Positions 36,137 through 45,799 are shown, counted from the stretch's first letter. The stretch is 64,000 bases of DNA from Epilithonimonas xixisoli (GCF_004365655.1 NZ_SOEO01000001.1:806001-870000), one strand, 5' to 3'. The notes: a model not told the origin generated them from the letters alone. Translations and numbers: made by a program.

Positions 36137-36165
36137 TTGGGAGTGTGTTAAATTTCGTAATTTTG
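36137..36165 (+). promoter_or_regulatory. Promoter of mnmE
   Basis: TTG (36137-36139) and TAATTTTG (36158-36165) are spaced by 18 bases, matching the Bacteroidetes consensus. The ATG at 36170 begins only five bases after the -7 box, so the transcript may have almost no leader. Confidence 0.7.
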
Positions 36166-36169
36166 CGGG

Positions 36170-37555
36170 ATGAATCAGGACACGATCTGTGCATTGGCCA
36201 CGGCAAACGGAATAGGAGCAATTGGGATTATCAGGATTTCTGGGGAGAGATCTTTTGAAATTGTGAATCAGATTTTTGAGGGCAAAAACCTTGAGAAAGT
36301 GGATTCTCATACGGTGCATTATGGTTTCATAAAGGAGGAAAATGAGGTGATAGATGAAGTGATGCTGTCGGTTTTCCACGCGCCAAGGACTTTTACGACG
36401 GAGAATTCTGTGGAGATTTCGTTTCACGGGTCGCCTTACATTGCCAAAAGAATCTTGGAAGTTTTGATAAAAAATGGTGCGAGAATGGCGAAGGCTGGTG
36501 AGTTTACGATGCGTGCTTTTATGAACGGAAGGATTGACCTGAGCCAAGCCGAATCTATTGCTGACCTGATTGCATCTGACAATGAAACGTCTAGAAAAGT
36601 GGCTCTGAATCAGCTGAAAGGTGGGATTTCGCAGGAGATTTCGGTTCTTCGGAATGATCTTTTGAATTTTACTTCGTTGATAGAATTGGAATTGGATTTT
36701 GCGGAGGAAGATGTAGAATTTGCGGATCGCTCGGCTTTGAATCAGTTGCTGAATAAAATTGAAGTGAAATTGAGCTCTTTGATCGATAGTTTCCAATACG
36801 GAAATGCGATCAAAAATGGTACTGCGGTTGCGATTATCGGGAAACCAAATGCGGGGAAATCCACCTTGTTAAATGCTTTGCTCAAAGAAGAAAGGGCGAT
36901 TGTGAGCAATATTGCTGGGACGACGCGTGATACGATTGAGGAGATTTTGCACATCAAAGGCAATGCTTTCCGACTGATTGATACAGCAGGTTTGCGTGAT
37001 ACGGTAGATGAAATAGAAGCGATTGGTGTGAAAAAGGCCAAGGAAAAAGTGGATTCTGCGGACGTTTTGGTTTATTTGGCTGATGCATCAACTGAGGATT
37101 TTTCGGAGGATTTTGAAATTTTAAAACCCTTGTTGAGAGACGATTTGAAACTAATCATCTGTGCGACAAAGATTGATGAAGTGCTTCCGACAAAATACAA
37201 TCTTGTAGAAGAATCCTTCCGAAAAGAGATTGATTCTGATTTTGATTTTATAAAAATTTCAGCGGTTGAGAATCAGAATATTCAGGATCTTAAAAATGAG
37301 TTGTCTTCGTTTGTTGAACAGTTGAAATCCGAAGAGAATAATGTTGTTATCACCAATCAACGCCATTTTGAAGCTTTGAAGAAATCGCTTGATTCGGTAG
37401 AAAAAGTGGAGGAGGCTGTGAGTTCTAAAATCACAACCGAGCTTTTGGCTTATGAGTTGCGAAATGCTTTGGAACATCTGGGGGAGATTTCTGGGGAGTT
37501 TAGCAATGACGAGGTGTTGGGGAATATTTTTTCGAAGTTTTGTATCGGGAAATAA
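36170..37555 (+). CDS. mnmE: tRNA uridine-5-carboxymethylaminomethyl modification GTPase MnmE
   Basis: MnmE, with MnmG, installs the cmnm5 group on wobble uridines. The 461 residues hold an N-terminal tetrahydrofolate-binding domain (TICALATANGIGAIGIIRIS), then a helical domain with an inserted G domain. GTPase motifs are GKPNAGKSTLLNAL (G1), TTRDTIEE (G2), DTAGLRD (G3) and TKID (G4). The last residues CIGK contain the conserved catalytic Cys of the family. It forms a single-gene unit. Its 3' end is followed by a CTTT microsatellite and then the accessory island. Confidence 0.97.
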   Translation: MNQDTICALATANGIGAIGIIRISGERSFEIVNQIFEGKNLEKVDSHTVHYGFIKEENEVIDEVMLSVFHAPRTFTTENSVEISFHGSPYIAKRILEVLIKNGARMAKAGEFTMRAFMNGRIDLSQAESIADLIASDNETSRKVALNQLKGGISQEISVLRNDLLNFTSLIELELDFAEEDVEFADRSALNQLLNKIEVKLSSLIDSFQYGNAIKNGTAVAIIGKPNAGKSTLLNALLKEERAIVSNIAGTTRDTIEEILHIKGNAFRLIDTAGLRDTVDEIEAIGVKKAKEKVDSADVLVYLADASTEDFSEDFEILKPLLRDDLKLIICATKIDEVLPTKYNLVEESFRKEIDSDFDFIKISAVENQNIQDLKNELSSFVEQLKSEENNVVITNQRHFEALKKSLDSVEKVEEAVSSKITTELLAYELRNALEHLGEISGEFSNDEVLGNIFSKFCIGK

Positions 37556-37578
37556 TTTAGCTTTTCTTTGGTTTTTTT

Positions 37579-37606
37579 CTTTCTTTCTTTCTTTCTTTCT
37601 TTCTTT
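37579..37606 (+). repeat. CTTT tetranucleotide microsatellite (about seven units)
   Basis: Seven perfect consecutive CTTT units lie 23 bases after the mnmE stop and just before the integrase region. A tract this long is prone to slippage. No gene reads through it, so any effect would be on transcription or as an insertion scar. Confidence 0.8.
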
Positions 37607-37659
37607 TGTTTGATTATCAGATATTTATAAAAATTTTATTTTCTCTTTTTAGACTATAT

Positions 37660-37723
37660 TTGTACCACTTTTGTACTACTTCAGACCTTGAAAAAAGTGA
37701 AAAGTAGTACAAAAGTGGTACAA
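37660..37723. repeat. 22-bp inverted repeat upstream of the integrase pseudogene, containing candidate attachment core
   Basis: The arms at 37660-37681 and 37702-37723 are perfect reverse complements, separated by 20 bases. Each arm contains the 15-mer GTACCACTTTTGTAC (37662-37676) or its complement (37707-37721). The same 15-mer recurs at 47536-47550. The location, immediately before the recombinase gene, suits a recombinase or operator binding site. Confidence 0.8.
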
Positions 37724-37733
37724 AACTAAATAT

Positions 37734-38861
37734 ATGAAAATATCACTTAGTCAAAGAAAATTAAAAGACGGCAGGATTAGTCTGTCAATCGAGTTTTACC
37801 GTGGTTCTGAAATTACTGAAGACGGAAAAAGATAACACCTGCGGAGTTACGAGAATTTGGATACGTATTTAACTGTAGATCCAAAAACTGCCAAAGAAAA
37901 AAAGAAAATAAAGAAGCTTTGGAATTTGCAGAAAATATAATTTCAATTCGAAAAGCCGAATATGCACAAGGAAGATTTGAGTTGAAAAATACTGCGAAGG
38001 CTAAACGAGTATTTTTAAATTTCTTCGCTGATCTTGCTGAGGAAAAACGAACGCTCGATTCGTCAAATAATTATGGTAATTGGTACTCCACCTACCAACA
38101 TTTAAAAAAGTAGTTCCAAAGAATTTAACTTTTGAGGAAATTGATGAATATTTCATTAAAAAAGTCAGGAAATACTTTGAAAAGGATGCAATTAGCAAGA
38201 GTGATTTACCTCTTTCTCAAAGCTCAATGTATTCTTATTTCAACAAGTTTAAAGCTGCACTTCGAAATGCTTTCGATAATGGTTATTTGACGATAAATTA
38301 TGCTTCAAAAATAAAATCGTTTGAACAAGCTGAGAGCCAAAGAGAATATCTGATTTTTGACGAATTACAACGTTTAGCTAAAGCTGAATGTAAATATCCT
38401 GTTTTAAAGAGAGCTTTTCTATTTTCTTGTTTATCCGGATTGCGTTGGTCGGACATTAATACATTGTTTTGGTCAGAAGTTCGTGATGAAGATGATGTAA
38501 CTAAAGTGAATTTCCGGCAAGAAAAGACTGACGGAGTTGAATATTTATACATCTCAAAACAAGCGAGAGAATTGGCAAAACCAGCAAGATCGAGTTTTCA
38601 AAGGCTTAAAATATGGAATGACCTACAATACTGAAATTATTCGCTGGTGTAATCGTGCTGCCGTTCCCAAACATATAACTTTTCATTCAGCCCGACATAC
38701 AAATGCTGTTTTACTTCTGGAAAAATGGAACAGATATTTATACTGTTTCTAAAAGATTGGGACACAGAGAATTGAGAACTATGCAGATTTATGCAAAAAT
38801 TGTGGATAGCAAAATGAAGGAAGCTGCGGAAATTATCCCGGAATTGAATATTGAGTTGTGA
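37734..38861 (+). pseudogene. Tyrosine-type site-specific recombinase (integrase), decayed
   Basis: The frame opens MKISLSQRKLKDGRISLSIE, an arm-type N-terminus of Bacteroidetes integrases, and hits an in-frame TAA at 37833. The rest is spread over three frames by about four one-base shifts, near 37895, 38105, 38600 and 38722. The pieces restore a full recombinase: a core-binding helix set, the first catalytic Arg in SCLSGLRWSDINTL, HSARHT (His-x-x-Arg), SKRLGHREL, and the nucleophilic Tyr in MQIYAKIVD. With five lesions it is almost certainly inactive, unless base calls are wrong. Family and direction suggest it once mobilised the adjacent island. Confidence 0.88.
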
Positions 38862-39079
38862 AATATTAAATAGATAATCGATTTATTTCCGATTATCTGT
38901 TTATATTTTGACATTTGTAATGTGAGTATTGAAGTCTTAATCCAGATTATTCTTCTTTAGACTTTTGACATTCCAGATTAATCCACATTGTTCTTATTTC
39001 GCTCTTAAGTGTTTGATTATATTGTTTTTATGGTTTTCTATGATGATTTTTGCTTCATTAAATTTGTTAAACGAAAGCA

Positions 39080-39368
39080 ATGGAAAATAACGAAATCATC
39101 ATCCACCAACTCAACCGAATTGAAAAACATATTTTTGGTTTAAAGGAAATTCTGAACGTTGAAGAACTTTCCGATTACACAGGATTCAAGAAATCCTATA
39201 TCTATAAAATTGGTACATTCTAACAGTATCGCTTTTTCTAAACCTAACGGGAAAATTCTATTTTTTGAAAGCAAAAAAATTGATGAATGGTTGTTAAAAA
39301 ACAGCCATAAATCAAATGATGAAATTCAACAGGAAGCCATAGAATTTTCTTTACGCAAAAAAAATTAA
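39080..39368 (+). pseudogene. Helix-turn-helix (excisionase-like) DNA-binding protein, frameshifted
   Basis: The product opens MENNEIIIHQLNRIEKHIFG, then LNVEELSDYTGFKKSYIYK, an HTH_17/excisionase pattern. It runs into a stop after IGTF. The continuation KLVHSNSIAFSKPNGKILFF and KKIDEWLLKN is in the next frame and completes a domain of about 95 residues. A single extra A in the run near 39210 would explain it. It lies downstream of the integrase remnant on the same strand, as small HTH genes often do in integrative elements. A TAAATTTG box (39059-39066) precedes the ATG. Confidence 0.78.
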
Positions 39369-39637
39369 TCCTAATTATTACAGTAGTTAGGATTAAATTC
39401 TTTGTTTCTTTTTCCATAATACCCAGATGCTTTTGTGGAGGAGAAAAATACTCTGTGTCAAAATGGTACAGACGGCAAAACTATTTTTGATCGCAATCTA
39501 AATTATCTCAAATTGAAGTATTCATTAGTTGAACGTTAGTGATATGATGCCATTAAAGTATAATTAAAAGTGATGCTCGATCTGATAAAACGTTCAACTG
39601 TTAAGGTTGAAGCAGTTCATTAAGATCAATATTTCTT

Positions 39638-39973
39638 TTACAAAAAGGCTTTCTTCCATTTGGTAACCGTATTTCGGCTTAATTTAAAATGCGTTGCTAA
39701 TTGTGTATTAGTCAACTTTTGTTTGTTTTGGTAATCCAAAATTTCTAATATAGCGGACTGGTCGTACGCGCGATGTTGCTGATCAAAAATTTCTTTAGAT
39801 TGGTCTTTTAAACCGAATATTTTAGTATCCAGGGTCAAAATATCCATGACGGTTAATTTTTCTTTTTCCATTATCTTTTTGCAGTCATCTATTTTATCTG
39901 GAAATTTCTTATGAAGAATATCAGTGTATATCCTCTTATAATTGGGCACTATATTTTGTATTTGTTTATCCAT
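39638..39973 (-). CDS. HTH protein of an island two-gene pair (transposase/regulator-like)
   Basis: The 111-residue protein ends with a clear helix-turn-helix, LTNTQLATHFKLSRNTVTKW, of the type found in transposase OrfA and small regulators. The rest is helical and charged with no catalytic residues. It overlaps the upstream gene by 25 bases and is translated from the same message. Either a DNA-binding regulator or the residue of an insertion element is possible; there is no DDE domain here. Confidence 0.68.
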   Translation of the reverse strand: MDKQIQNIVPNYKRIYTDILHKKFPDKIDDCKKIMEKEKLTVMDILTLDTKIFGLKDQSKEIFDQQHRAYDQSAILEILDYQNKQKLTNTQLATHFKLSRNTVTKWKKAFL

Positions 39974-40377
39974 TTGTAAAGTGTGGTTTTGGGGATTTGG
40001 TAGTCATTGATGATTTGAGCAATTGATTTTTCTTCTTTTTCAATTAGTTCAAGTATAAAAAATATGATTTCTTGTGTATATATATTTTTGCGAAATTGAG
40101 GAAGCTTTGATTTTTCTTTCTTCATATTTGCTTCTTTATTCGGTTTTGGAAGAGGGGAAAAGAGGATTAGGTGTTGGGAAAATATTCTGAAGAAATCATA
40201 TTGTAACAGCTTGCTGAGTTTTAAAAGCATTTCTGTATTAAGATTATCCGAATCATAAATATTGAGGAGTTCTAGATCAGTACAATTAAGAGATTTACAA
40301 ATTCGCTCATTGGTCATCTGGACTTCCGAAACTCTTTTTTCGATCAATTTGCCGATATGTATATTTTTAAGACTCAT
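39949..40377 (-). CDS. HTH protein with N-terminal helical and C-terminal transposase-type HTH
   Basis: From ATG 40377 the protein has 142 residues. SLKNIHIGKLIEKRVSEVQM starts a XRE-like helical part (about 5-70), followed by a basic linker. A second HTH near the C-terminus, EKSIAQIINDYQIPKTTLYK, resembles IS3 OrfA. It is similar in style to the coupled downstream gene (25-base overlap). Such pairs are often labelled transposases in Chryseobacterium-type genomes, but no DDE domain is encoded here, so regulation is equally likely. Confidence 0.68.
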   Translation of the reverse strand: MSLKNIHIGKLIEKRVSEVQMTNERICKSLNCTDLELLNIYDSDNLNTEMLLKLSKLLQYDFFRIFSQHLILFSPLPKPNKEANMKKEKSKLPQFRKNIYTQEIIFFILELIEKEEKSIAQIINDYQIPKTTLYKWINKYKI

Positions 40378-40451
40378 CAAAGTATTTTTTTATTGATAGT
40401 TTCCTACGTTCTTTTGTTTTAGAATTTCAATTAATATTACTTGAAATTCAA

Positions 40452-40496
40452 TAAAAAAGAATTACAGAAGCAGAATTAATTCCGCATTCTGTAATC
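40452..40496 (-). terminator. Terminator of the 40.5 kb secreted-protein gene
   Basis: Read on the minus strand, ATTACAGA / TCTGTAAT enclose an inner imperfect palindrome (GCGGAATT / AATTCTGC) and are followed by T residues. Confidence 0.7.
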
Positions 40497-40529
40497 TTAA
40501 TGTGAATAAATATGTTTGATCTTATATGT

Positions 40530-41048
40530 TTACGGCTTCCAGAAAGACCATACGGTTCCATTGAATACCGCTAATTGTCTAGCATCCGTATCATAAACTA
40601 ACATTCCCGAAGCTGGATTGCTAATATTAAGATGTGGGCTAGCTACCTTAGGAAGTATCATCGCCTTGTCTGTATCAGATAGAACGAGAATTCCAGGTGT
40701 GGTATCATTTAAGCCATTTGTTCCGATAACTGCTTTTGCTGAGTTATTTTCTACTTTGGAATTTTGCAATGATGTGTCAACCGTACCAGTTTCATCCACA
40801 CTCAGATCAAACCACCTCCCAGATCTTCGATACTTCACTTTTTTGTCGGTAGTATCATAGATAATAGTTCCATCTACGGCTCCTGCAACTGAATTCTCAG
40901 AAGTTACCCAAGGCAATAGTAAGCCCTTGTTTTCACTTCCGAACTCCAGAGATACGGAAGTATTGGTTACATTTTCTTTTCCAATAGCCACTTGAGAATA
41001 AGCACAAATAGCTACGAAGGTCAACAATATGATGAATGTATTTTTCAT
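40530..41048 (-). CDS. Exported protein with repeated VYD/IYD surface motif, function unknown
   Basis: The 172-residue protein has a signal peptide (about 1-18, FVAICAYSQ). Two similar segments follow: VDGTIIYDTTDKKVKYRRSG with RWFDLS, and SGMLVYDTDARQLAVFNGTV with WSFWKP at the C-terminus. The second resembles the last about 50 residues of the neighbouring 875-residue protein. No T9SS domain and no enzyme motif are seen. It lies 27 bases downstream of that large gene and is likely in its operon. It may be a surface or fibre-like accessory protein. Confidence 0.75.
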   Translation of the reverse strand: MKNTFIILLTFVAICAYSQVAIGKENVTNTSVSLEFGSENKGLLLPWVTSENSVAGAVDGTIIYDTTDKKVKYRRSGRWFDLSVDETGTVDTSLQNSKVENNSAKAVIGTNGLNDTTPGILVLSDTDKAMILPKVASPHLNISNPASGMLVYDTDARQLAVFNGTVWSFWKP

Positions 41049-41075
41049 TTAGATTAATTTTTTAATATTTAAACA

Positions 41076-43703
41076 TTATTTATTTGGACAAGCTGGCGTT
41101 ACCATGCAATGCCAGGCCATAGAGGATGCTCCATCTTTTAGGGTGTAAATTTTCAAGCATTTAGCTTCTTCGTCATATACCATCATTCCTTCAACAGGGT
41201 TAGGAATTGCATTAACTCCAAAAGAAGTAGAAATCCTATTGACCACAAATCCTTTTGTTTTAGATTCCAGTGCTGTCCAAGCACCTTTTCTCACCATAGG
41301 CCAATTATCGCCTTGGTCTTTACCCGCTCTGCCAAGAGAGGTAATGCCGTGAGTGGTATTTAATGTAATTCCAGATGTTGACGCTGGTTTGTAGCAGAAA
41401 CAAGGGGTTATTTTTTTACCATATCCAAAGCCTTTCATAGATGTATCTCCAATTACATTTTGAGAAATACTTACTTCATTGCTAGATGATGTGTTCCATG
41501 GAATTGTATTGAAACTATTTCCAGTCTTAAATCGAGCAGGGTACAGTTCATAATTTTCATTATCTGCTGAAACCTTACTTGCAAATAATGTAACGATACC
41601 ATTTGAGGATATATTCACTCTGATGATTGGGCGTGCATTGGCTTGATCTCCATATAATTGATAGATTGCTGGGATTGTGCCGTCCTCCCAATGTGTGCCG
41701 TCCAGAAACTCAATATTCTGATTAATGTTTTGTGTACCAGCTACTATAGATTGAAATTCCAATTCATTATTTGCAAGCGGAACTCCATTGATAATCATAT
41801 TAAAAGAATTATCAAGATTATAAATATCAAAAGTGTATCCATAGTCGCTTCCCGGTTGTGAAGGAATGGTTGATATCAATGGGCTAGATGACAAGGAATC
41901 ACCAGGATAGTTCCATTCAAATAAATTTCCGTTTACAGGTTCTGTACAGATTTCAGCGCATTGTGAATTGGCTAATGCATTTTTGGAATCTCCTACGCCT
42001 TGTCCATTTGCTCCCACTAATGTTGGAACGCCATTGGCATCAACTACAATTCCAAGGTTTTGATTGCTAGCCGACGATCCGACCCCTACTTTTACCGTAC
42101 CCGACGCGCTGGTAAGATCTGAAGCTGTAAAACCACCTGCTCCTTCTATGGCATCTAAACAGCCGTCATTATCAGAATCTAGATCTAGGTAATCTGGAAT
42201 GCCATCACCGTCAGTGTCACAATATTGGGTTACTCTAATTGTAAAGTTGTCAAATAATATTGCTCCAGAAGAAGCAAGCGAGTAGAAATACACCCGTACT
42301 TTATACTGTTTATTAGGTTCCAACGCATAATCCGGATTTTTATAAACCTGTATTGTATTACTTTTACGGCTACTCAGATCTGTCAGCAAAACTGTGCTGG
42401 TTGCGAAATTATCTGTTGATATTGCAACTGCAAACCTATAATCGATAGGATTTACGCTCTGATGAAACACCGAGGTTCTGTCAAATATATATTGCATACT
42501 ATTTGGTACAGACGTGCTCCAGTTAGAAGTTTTGAATTGATATTCAACATAATCATTCTGGGAAATGGCGCCAGAGAGGGTAGTTGTTGATGCACTGATG
42601 CCCGACAATTGATATGAGCTCATGAAAATAGAAATTGATGTCAAACCATCTCCTTTTGACGCAGCGATTGTGCCATTATTTGCAATTACAGAAGGTTGTA
42701 GAATTTGAGGATTTAAGCCATAACTTCCATCACCTGACCAGATAACTGCAGCACCTATCGGATTGACACATTCATTGGTGTCCAGTATTCCATCATTATC
42801 ATCATCCAAATCACATTCGTCAGGAACGCCGTCTCCATCGCTGTCTAAGGTACTTCCACTTGGAGCAGTTATGACTTGATTTGCAGAAGGCGAACTGGAA
42901 CAACCTGCAGAAGTGACAATCACAGTATATGTTCCAGGAGTGGAAGTGGTGTAAGTCTGGGCTGTCGCTCCACTGATTGCAGTTCCATTTTGGTACCATT
43001 GGTTTCCAGCAGTAACAGAAGAAGTTAATGATACAGAACCTCCATTACAAAAATTTAACGCTCCTGAAGTAGTGACAGTGGGAGTAGGCACATCACATGT
43101 TGGCTTAATAGAAGCAGAACAAATACCCATTAATGATCCTGCTAAACCACCATTTCCATTAATTGTTAAACGGGTATAGGGCAATGTAGATCTAATTCTA
43201 AAATATCCTCCACCATCATTGTATGCCGGCGGAGAACTTGTTGTATAAATGGTGTTACCAGATATTGTAGCATTACAACTTTGAGTTGATGAGATCGATA
43301 CAGCTCCCTGGTTGGGTGTGAATATGAAATTTTCTGACTGGGGATAATTCGTATTTCCTCCTCCAGAAAGCACTATAATAATGTCATTTACAGGCTTATT
43401 AAAGTTAAGTACCAATTGCCACGGTGCTACCGATGCATTTGTGGAAGGATAATTATCACCTACCCATAAAGAGTTACCACTCAATGATGCACAGTTCCCA
43501 TTCCAAGAAGGATTGTAAACCGAGATTTTCCCGCTTGAGCTAGATGTTACTTGTACGCCGTTTACTGTAATATTTCCGTTCATTGGTATATTTGCAGTAG
43601 CAGCACAAGTTTGTGCTTGAAATAAATTTTCACGTGCTGTGAAAATCAATAAAAGTATTGGTAATACTTTGATTAAATGTTTGTATATTATTTGTTTCAT
43701 CAT
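41076..43703 (-). CDS. Large secreted surface protein with Ig-like and thrombospondin type 3-like calcium repeats
   Basis: The protein has 875 residues. After a signal peptide (about 1-30) come a beta-rich N-terminal domain (about 35-205) and an Ig-like module (about 210-285, [20 protein letters not shown]). Two Asp-rich TSP3-type calcium repeats are present ([20 protein letters not shown] near 290 and [20 protein letters not shown] near 500), with further beta domains. The C-terminus has [20 protein letters not shown], shared with the neighbour at 40.5 kb, instead of a recognisable T9SS domain. It is probably a cell-surface adhesin. About 300 bases upstream (43704-44000) hold no gene, only likely promoter. 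Confidence 0.8.
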   Translation of the reverse strand: MMKQIIYKHLIKVLPILLLIFTARENLFQAQTCAATANIPMNGNITVNGVQVTSSSSGKISVYNPSWNGNCASLSGNSLWVGDNYPSTNASVAPWQLVLNFNKPVNDIIIVLSGGGNTNYPQSENFIFTPNQGAVSISSTQSCNATISGNTIYTTSSPPAYNDGGGYFRIRSTLPYTRLTINGNGGLAGSLMGICSASIKPTCDVPTPTVTTSGALNFCNGGSVSLTSSVTAGNQWYQNGTAISGATAQTYTTSTPGTYTVIVTSAGCSSSPSANQVITAPSGSTLDSDGDGVPDECDLDDDNDGILDTNECVNPIGAAVIWSGDGSYGLNPQILQPSVIANNGTIAASKGDGLTSISIFMSSYQLSGISASTTTLSGAISQNDYVEYQFKTSNWSTSVPNSMQYIFDRTSVFHQSVNPIDYRFAVAISTDNFATSTVLLTDLSSRKSNTIQVYKNPDYALEPNKQYKVRVYFYSLASSGAILFDNFTIRVTQYCDTDGDGIPDYLDLDSDNDGCLDAIEGAGGFTASDLTSASGTVKVGVGSSASNQNLGIVVDANGVPTLVGANGQGVGDSKNALANSQCAEICTEPVNGNLFEWNYPGDSLSSSPLISTIPSQPGSDYGYTFDIYNLDNSFNMIINGVPLANNELEFQSIVAGTQNINQNIEFLDGTHWEDGTIPAIYQLYGDQANARPIIRVNISSNGIVTLFASKVSADNENYELYPARFKTGNSFNTIPWNTSSSNEVSISQNVIGDTSMKGFGYGKKITPCFCYKPASTSGITLNTTHGITSLGRAGKDQGDNWPMVRKGAWTALESKTKGFVVNRISTSFGVNAIPNPVEGMMVYDEEAKCLKIYTLKDGASSMAWHCMVTPACPNK

Positions 43704-44000
43704 TTATTATTTGTGTATTTAAAAGCCTGGATAGACTTTACTTTTTTTCATTTGTTGTTTATTGTGTGCTTACTAACCTTGTACTTTCAACATCATTTGT
43801 TTATTTTTTTCTACTCTCTGTAGTTCACCATATACATCTGAGAGACTTTTCTCAAACTACTTCTCATGATATATTTAAATATGGGAGAGGTGTTTATTAT
43901 CGTGAGATGAAACACAAGAAATGATTCAGCTTTTTCCTACTCGATTTTTAACATGAAAAATTTCACCTGCTTTTCATCATTATTTAATATTTAAACTTTT

Positions 44001-44798
44001 CTAATTAATAGGAATAGCAAAAAAATAATTTTCAAAGGCAGCTGTGTTATATTCCCATGCATTCGCACCAATTGATTCAATCGCTAAATAAATCCGTGAA
44101 TTGTCCTGAGTGACATTAATTAAAGAACTGCCTGGCATAAAATTTAAATCAGTCACCCTTGCACTATTTGAAATCAATCCGGCAAAGGCAGTACTAACTC
44201 CTGCTGGTCCCAAATGTGTAAAATTGGTTCTCGTAATTGTATTGGTTGTACTGCTGGTTAGATAAGCATGGAGCCAAGCTTCGCTGTTTACAATATTATA
44301 GCCAAGTGTGATTCCGACACTAACAAGCCATTTCCCTTTGGGTAATGTAATATAGACTCCGGTATTTGTTACGCCCGTAGCAGAAATTAATGACCTTACA
44401 ATGTTTGATGGGGTGGGAAAGGTCCCCGTGATGGTGGGTCTCATAGAAGCCGGAGTCTGCCAAGTTCCAATTCCGGTTGCATCACTCGTTAGTACCTTGC
44501 TTTCACCTTGAGTACCATCAGCTAATAAAAAACCAGTCACAGGAGCAATCGTTGTTCCTCCAGTTTGTATTTCTAGTTTCTGGGAAGGGTTTATTGTGCC
44601 TACACCAACATTTCCGTTTGGTAAGATGGTGAAATCATTTAATTGTTGCGTAGCAGTATGCGCTGATCCTGTGGTGGGATTGTCTTTTCCTCCATCTATG
44701 TTAAATATTCCTTTGGGATTCTCGGTATTGATCCCTACTTGAGAGAATGCAGCTCCCGAAAAAAAGATAGCACCTAAAAAAAATACATATTTTTTCAT
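44001..44798 (-). CDS. Exported protein with GVGT..P.QKLE tail-fibre-like motif
   Basis: The 265-residue protein has a signal peptide (about 1-19, FSGAAFSQ). VGINTENPKGIFNIDGG and NVGVGTINPSQKLEIQTGG repeat the G.GT..P...L.I pattern seen before trimeric or fibre-type surface proteins of Bacteroidetes. A C-terminal beta domain follows (about 125-265). It lies in the minus-strand run of secreted proteins with the 40.5 and 41.1 kb genes. Function is unknown; a surface structure is inferred. Confidence 0.72.
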   Translation of the reverse strand: MKKYVFFLGAIFFSGAAFSQVGINTENPKGIFNIDGGKDNPTTGSAHTATQQLNDFTILPNGNVGVGTINPSQKLEIQTGGTTIAPVTGFLLADGTQGESKVLTSDATGIGTWQTPASMRPTITGTFPTPSNIVRSLISATGVTNTGVYITLPKGKWLVSVGITLGYNIVNSEAWLHAYLTSSTTNTITRTNFTHLGPAGVSTAFAGLISNSARVTDLNFMPGSSLINVTQDNSRIYLAIESIGANAWEYNTAAFENYFFAIPIN

Positions 44799-44866
44799 TT
44801 TATTTTATATTGTTTTTTGTTCAAAAACTTTTCAACACTTTTTTAAATTTTAATATCATTTAGTTT

Positions 44867-45451
44867 TTATATGGCCAGGCAGGCTGGTGGAGGTCTAACT
44901 TTAAAATCATTAAAAAAGCCGTTTATATCTTCTTTAAAGCTTTTAATATTGCCTTTAGACCTTATGGAACTGTAGGTTTTTGTAGAGTTCCAGCTTGTAG
45001 AGTTCTCCAAGAATTTATTTGAGTAATCTTGAAAACTCCCTGAAAAAGAAATTTTGTGAAGATGAGAAGTGATGAAAAGTTGATTTTTATCTGTTGAAGA
45101 ATAACGATAATTAACAGTAGGTTTCTTCCTGTGTTTTAATGCAGTCCGATTTTTTTGGCTGGTACTTTTCTTTTTTCTTACAGAAATTGATCTTTTTTTA
45201 GGCTTTGTAGCTTTCTTTTTTCCGGAGTTTGCAGTTTGAGGGAAATTGTGCACATATGTACCTTCTACAATATAAATTGATGCACTTTCGGATTTCGGAT
45301 TTTTGTTCCTGAAAACAATCTGTTTATCGTGTGCGTAAATTTGTCCAAAACTATTCTTACAAATGAAAAGAAGACAGAGAATACCTAAAGCTCTTCTAAG
45401 TAAATAGAAAAGCTCTGGATTATTTTTTCTCATCATTTGCGTGTGGTACAT
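44867..45451 (-). CDS. Exported basic protein, function unknown
   Basis: The 194 residues start MYHTQMMRKNNPELFYLLRR, followed by a hydrophobic segment (about 20-36, ALGILCLLFICKNSFG) that looks like a signal peptide. Residues about 76-112 are very Lys/Arg-rich (KKKATKPKKRSISVRKKKST), and the C-terminus is RPPPACLAI. ATG 45451 or an internal ATG could be used. I recognise no family. It sits upstream of the other secreted-protein genes on the same strand. Confidence 0.6.
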   Translation of the reverse strand: MYHTQMMRKNNPELFYLLRRALGILCLLFICKNSFGQIYAHDKQIVFRNKNPKSESASIYIVEGTYVHNFPQTANSGKKKATKPKKRSISVRKKKSTSQKNRTALKHRKKPTVNYRYSSTDKNQLFITSHLHKISFSGSFQDYSNKFLENSTSWNSTKTYSSIRSKGNIKSFKEDINGFFNDFKVRPPPACLAI

Positions 45452-45741
45452 TATTTATAAAGTTTCGTTTTTAATCAGAATTTTTAGTTCCAATACATGC
45501 TTGGGCAATTCTCTTTACATAGAATTGGTTTTACAAACTAATCTTCGTAAATAATAGAAGTGTGTGTTGTGTTTTTCATCATTTTGTTTTTGAGATCTCA
45601 ATAAGGAAATTATATTTAATATGACCTGTCCTGAAATCTGATGCAAATGAAAAAAAACAGATTATAACTATAAAAAAAACCGCCCCCTAACAACCTCCCG
45701 ATTTTATTTTGTTGCTGATAATCAAGGTGGTATGATAATAA
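45452..45741. other. Gene-free AT-rich stretch upstream of the basic exported protein
   Basis: There is no open frame of note. It probably holds the promoter of the minus-strand secreted-protein genes. With the adjacent terminator it separates them from the LuxR-type regulator gene. Confidence 0.5.
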
Positions 45742-45780
45742 AAAACAAGAGGGCTCTCTAAAAGAACCCTCTTGTTTTTA
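45742..45780 (-). terminator. Terminator of the TPR-LuxR regulator gene
   Basis: AAAACAAGAGGG / CCCTCTTGTTTT form a 12-bp stem with a loop of about 14 bases and T-rich flanks. It lies 20 bases past the stop of the minus-strand gene. Confidence 0.9.
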
Positions 45781-45799
45781 TACACAGTTTATAGTGTTT

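Noticed and set aside
36038-36796. 252-codon open frame on the minus strand across mnmE
   Set aside because: It covers repeat DNA and the antisense of mnmE. Its sequence is rich in His, Arg and Phe with no domain pattern.
39638-40377. Complete insertion sequence
   Set aside because: Only HTH parts are encoded; there is no DDE transposase domain and no terminal inverted repeats were found.
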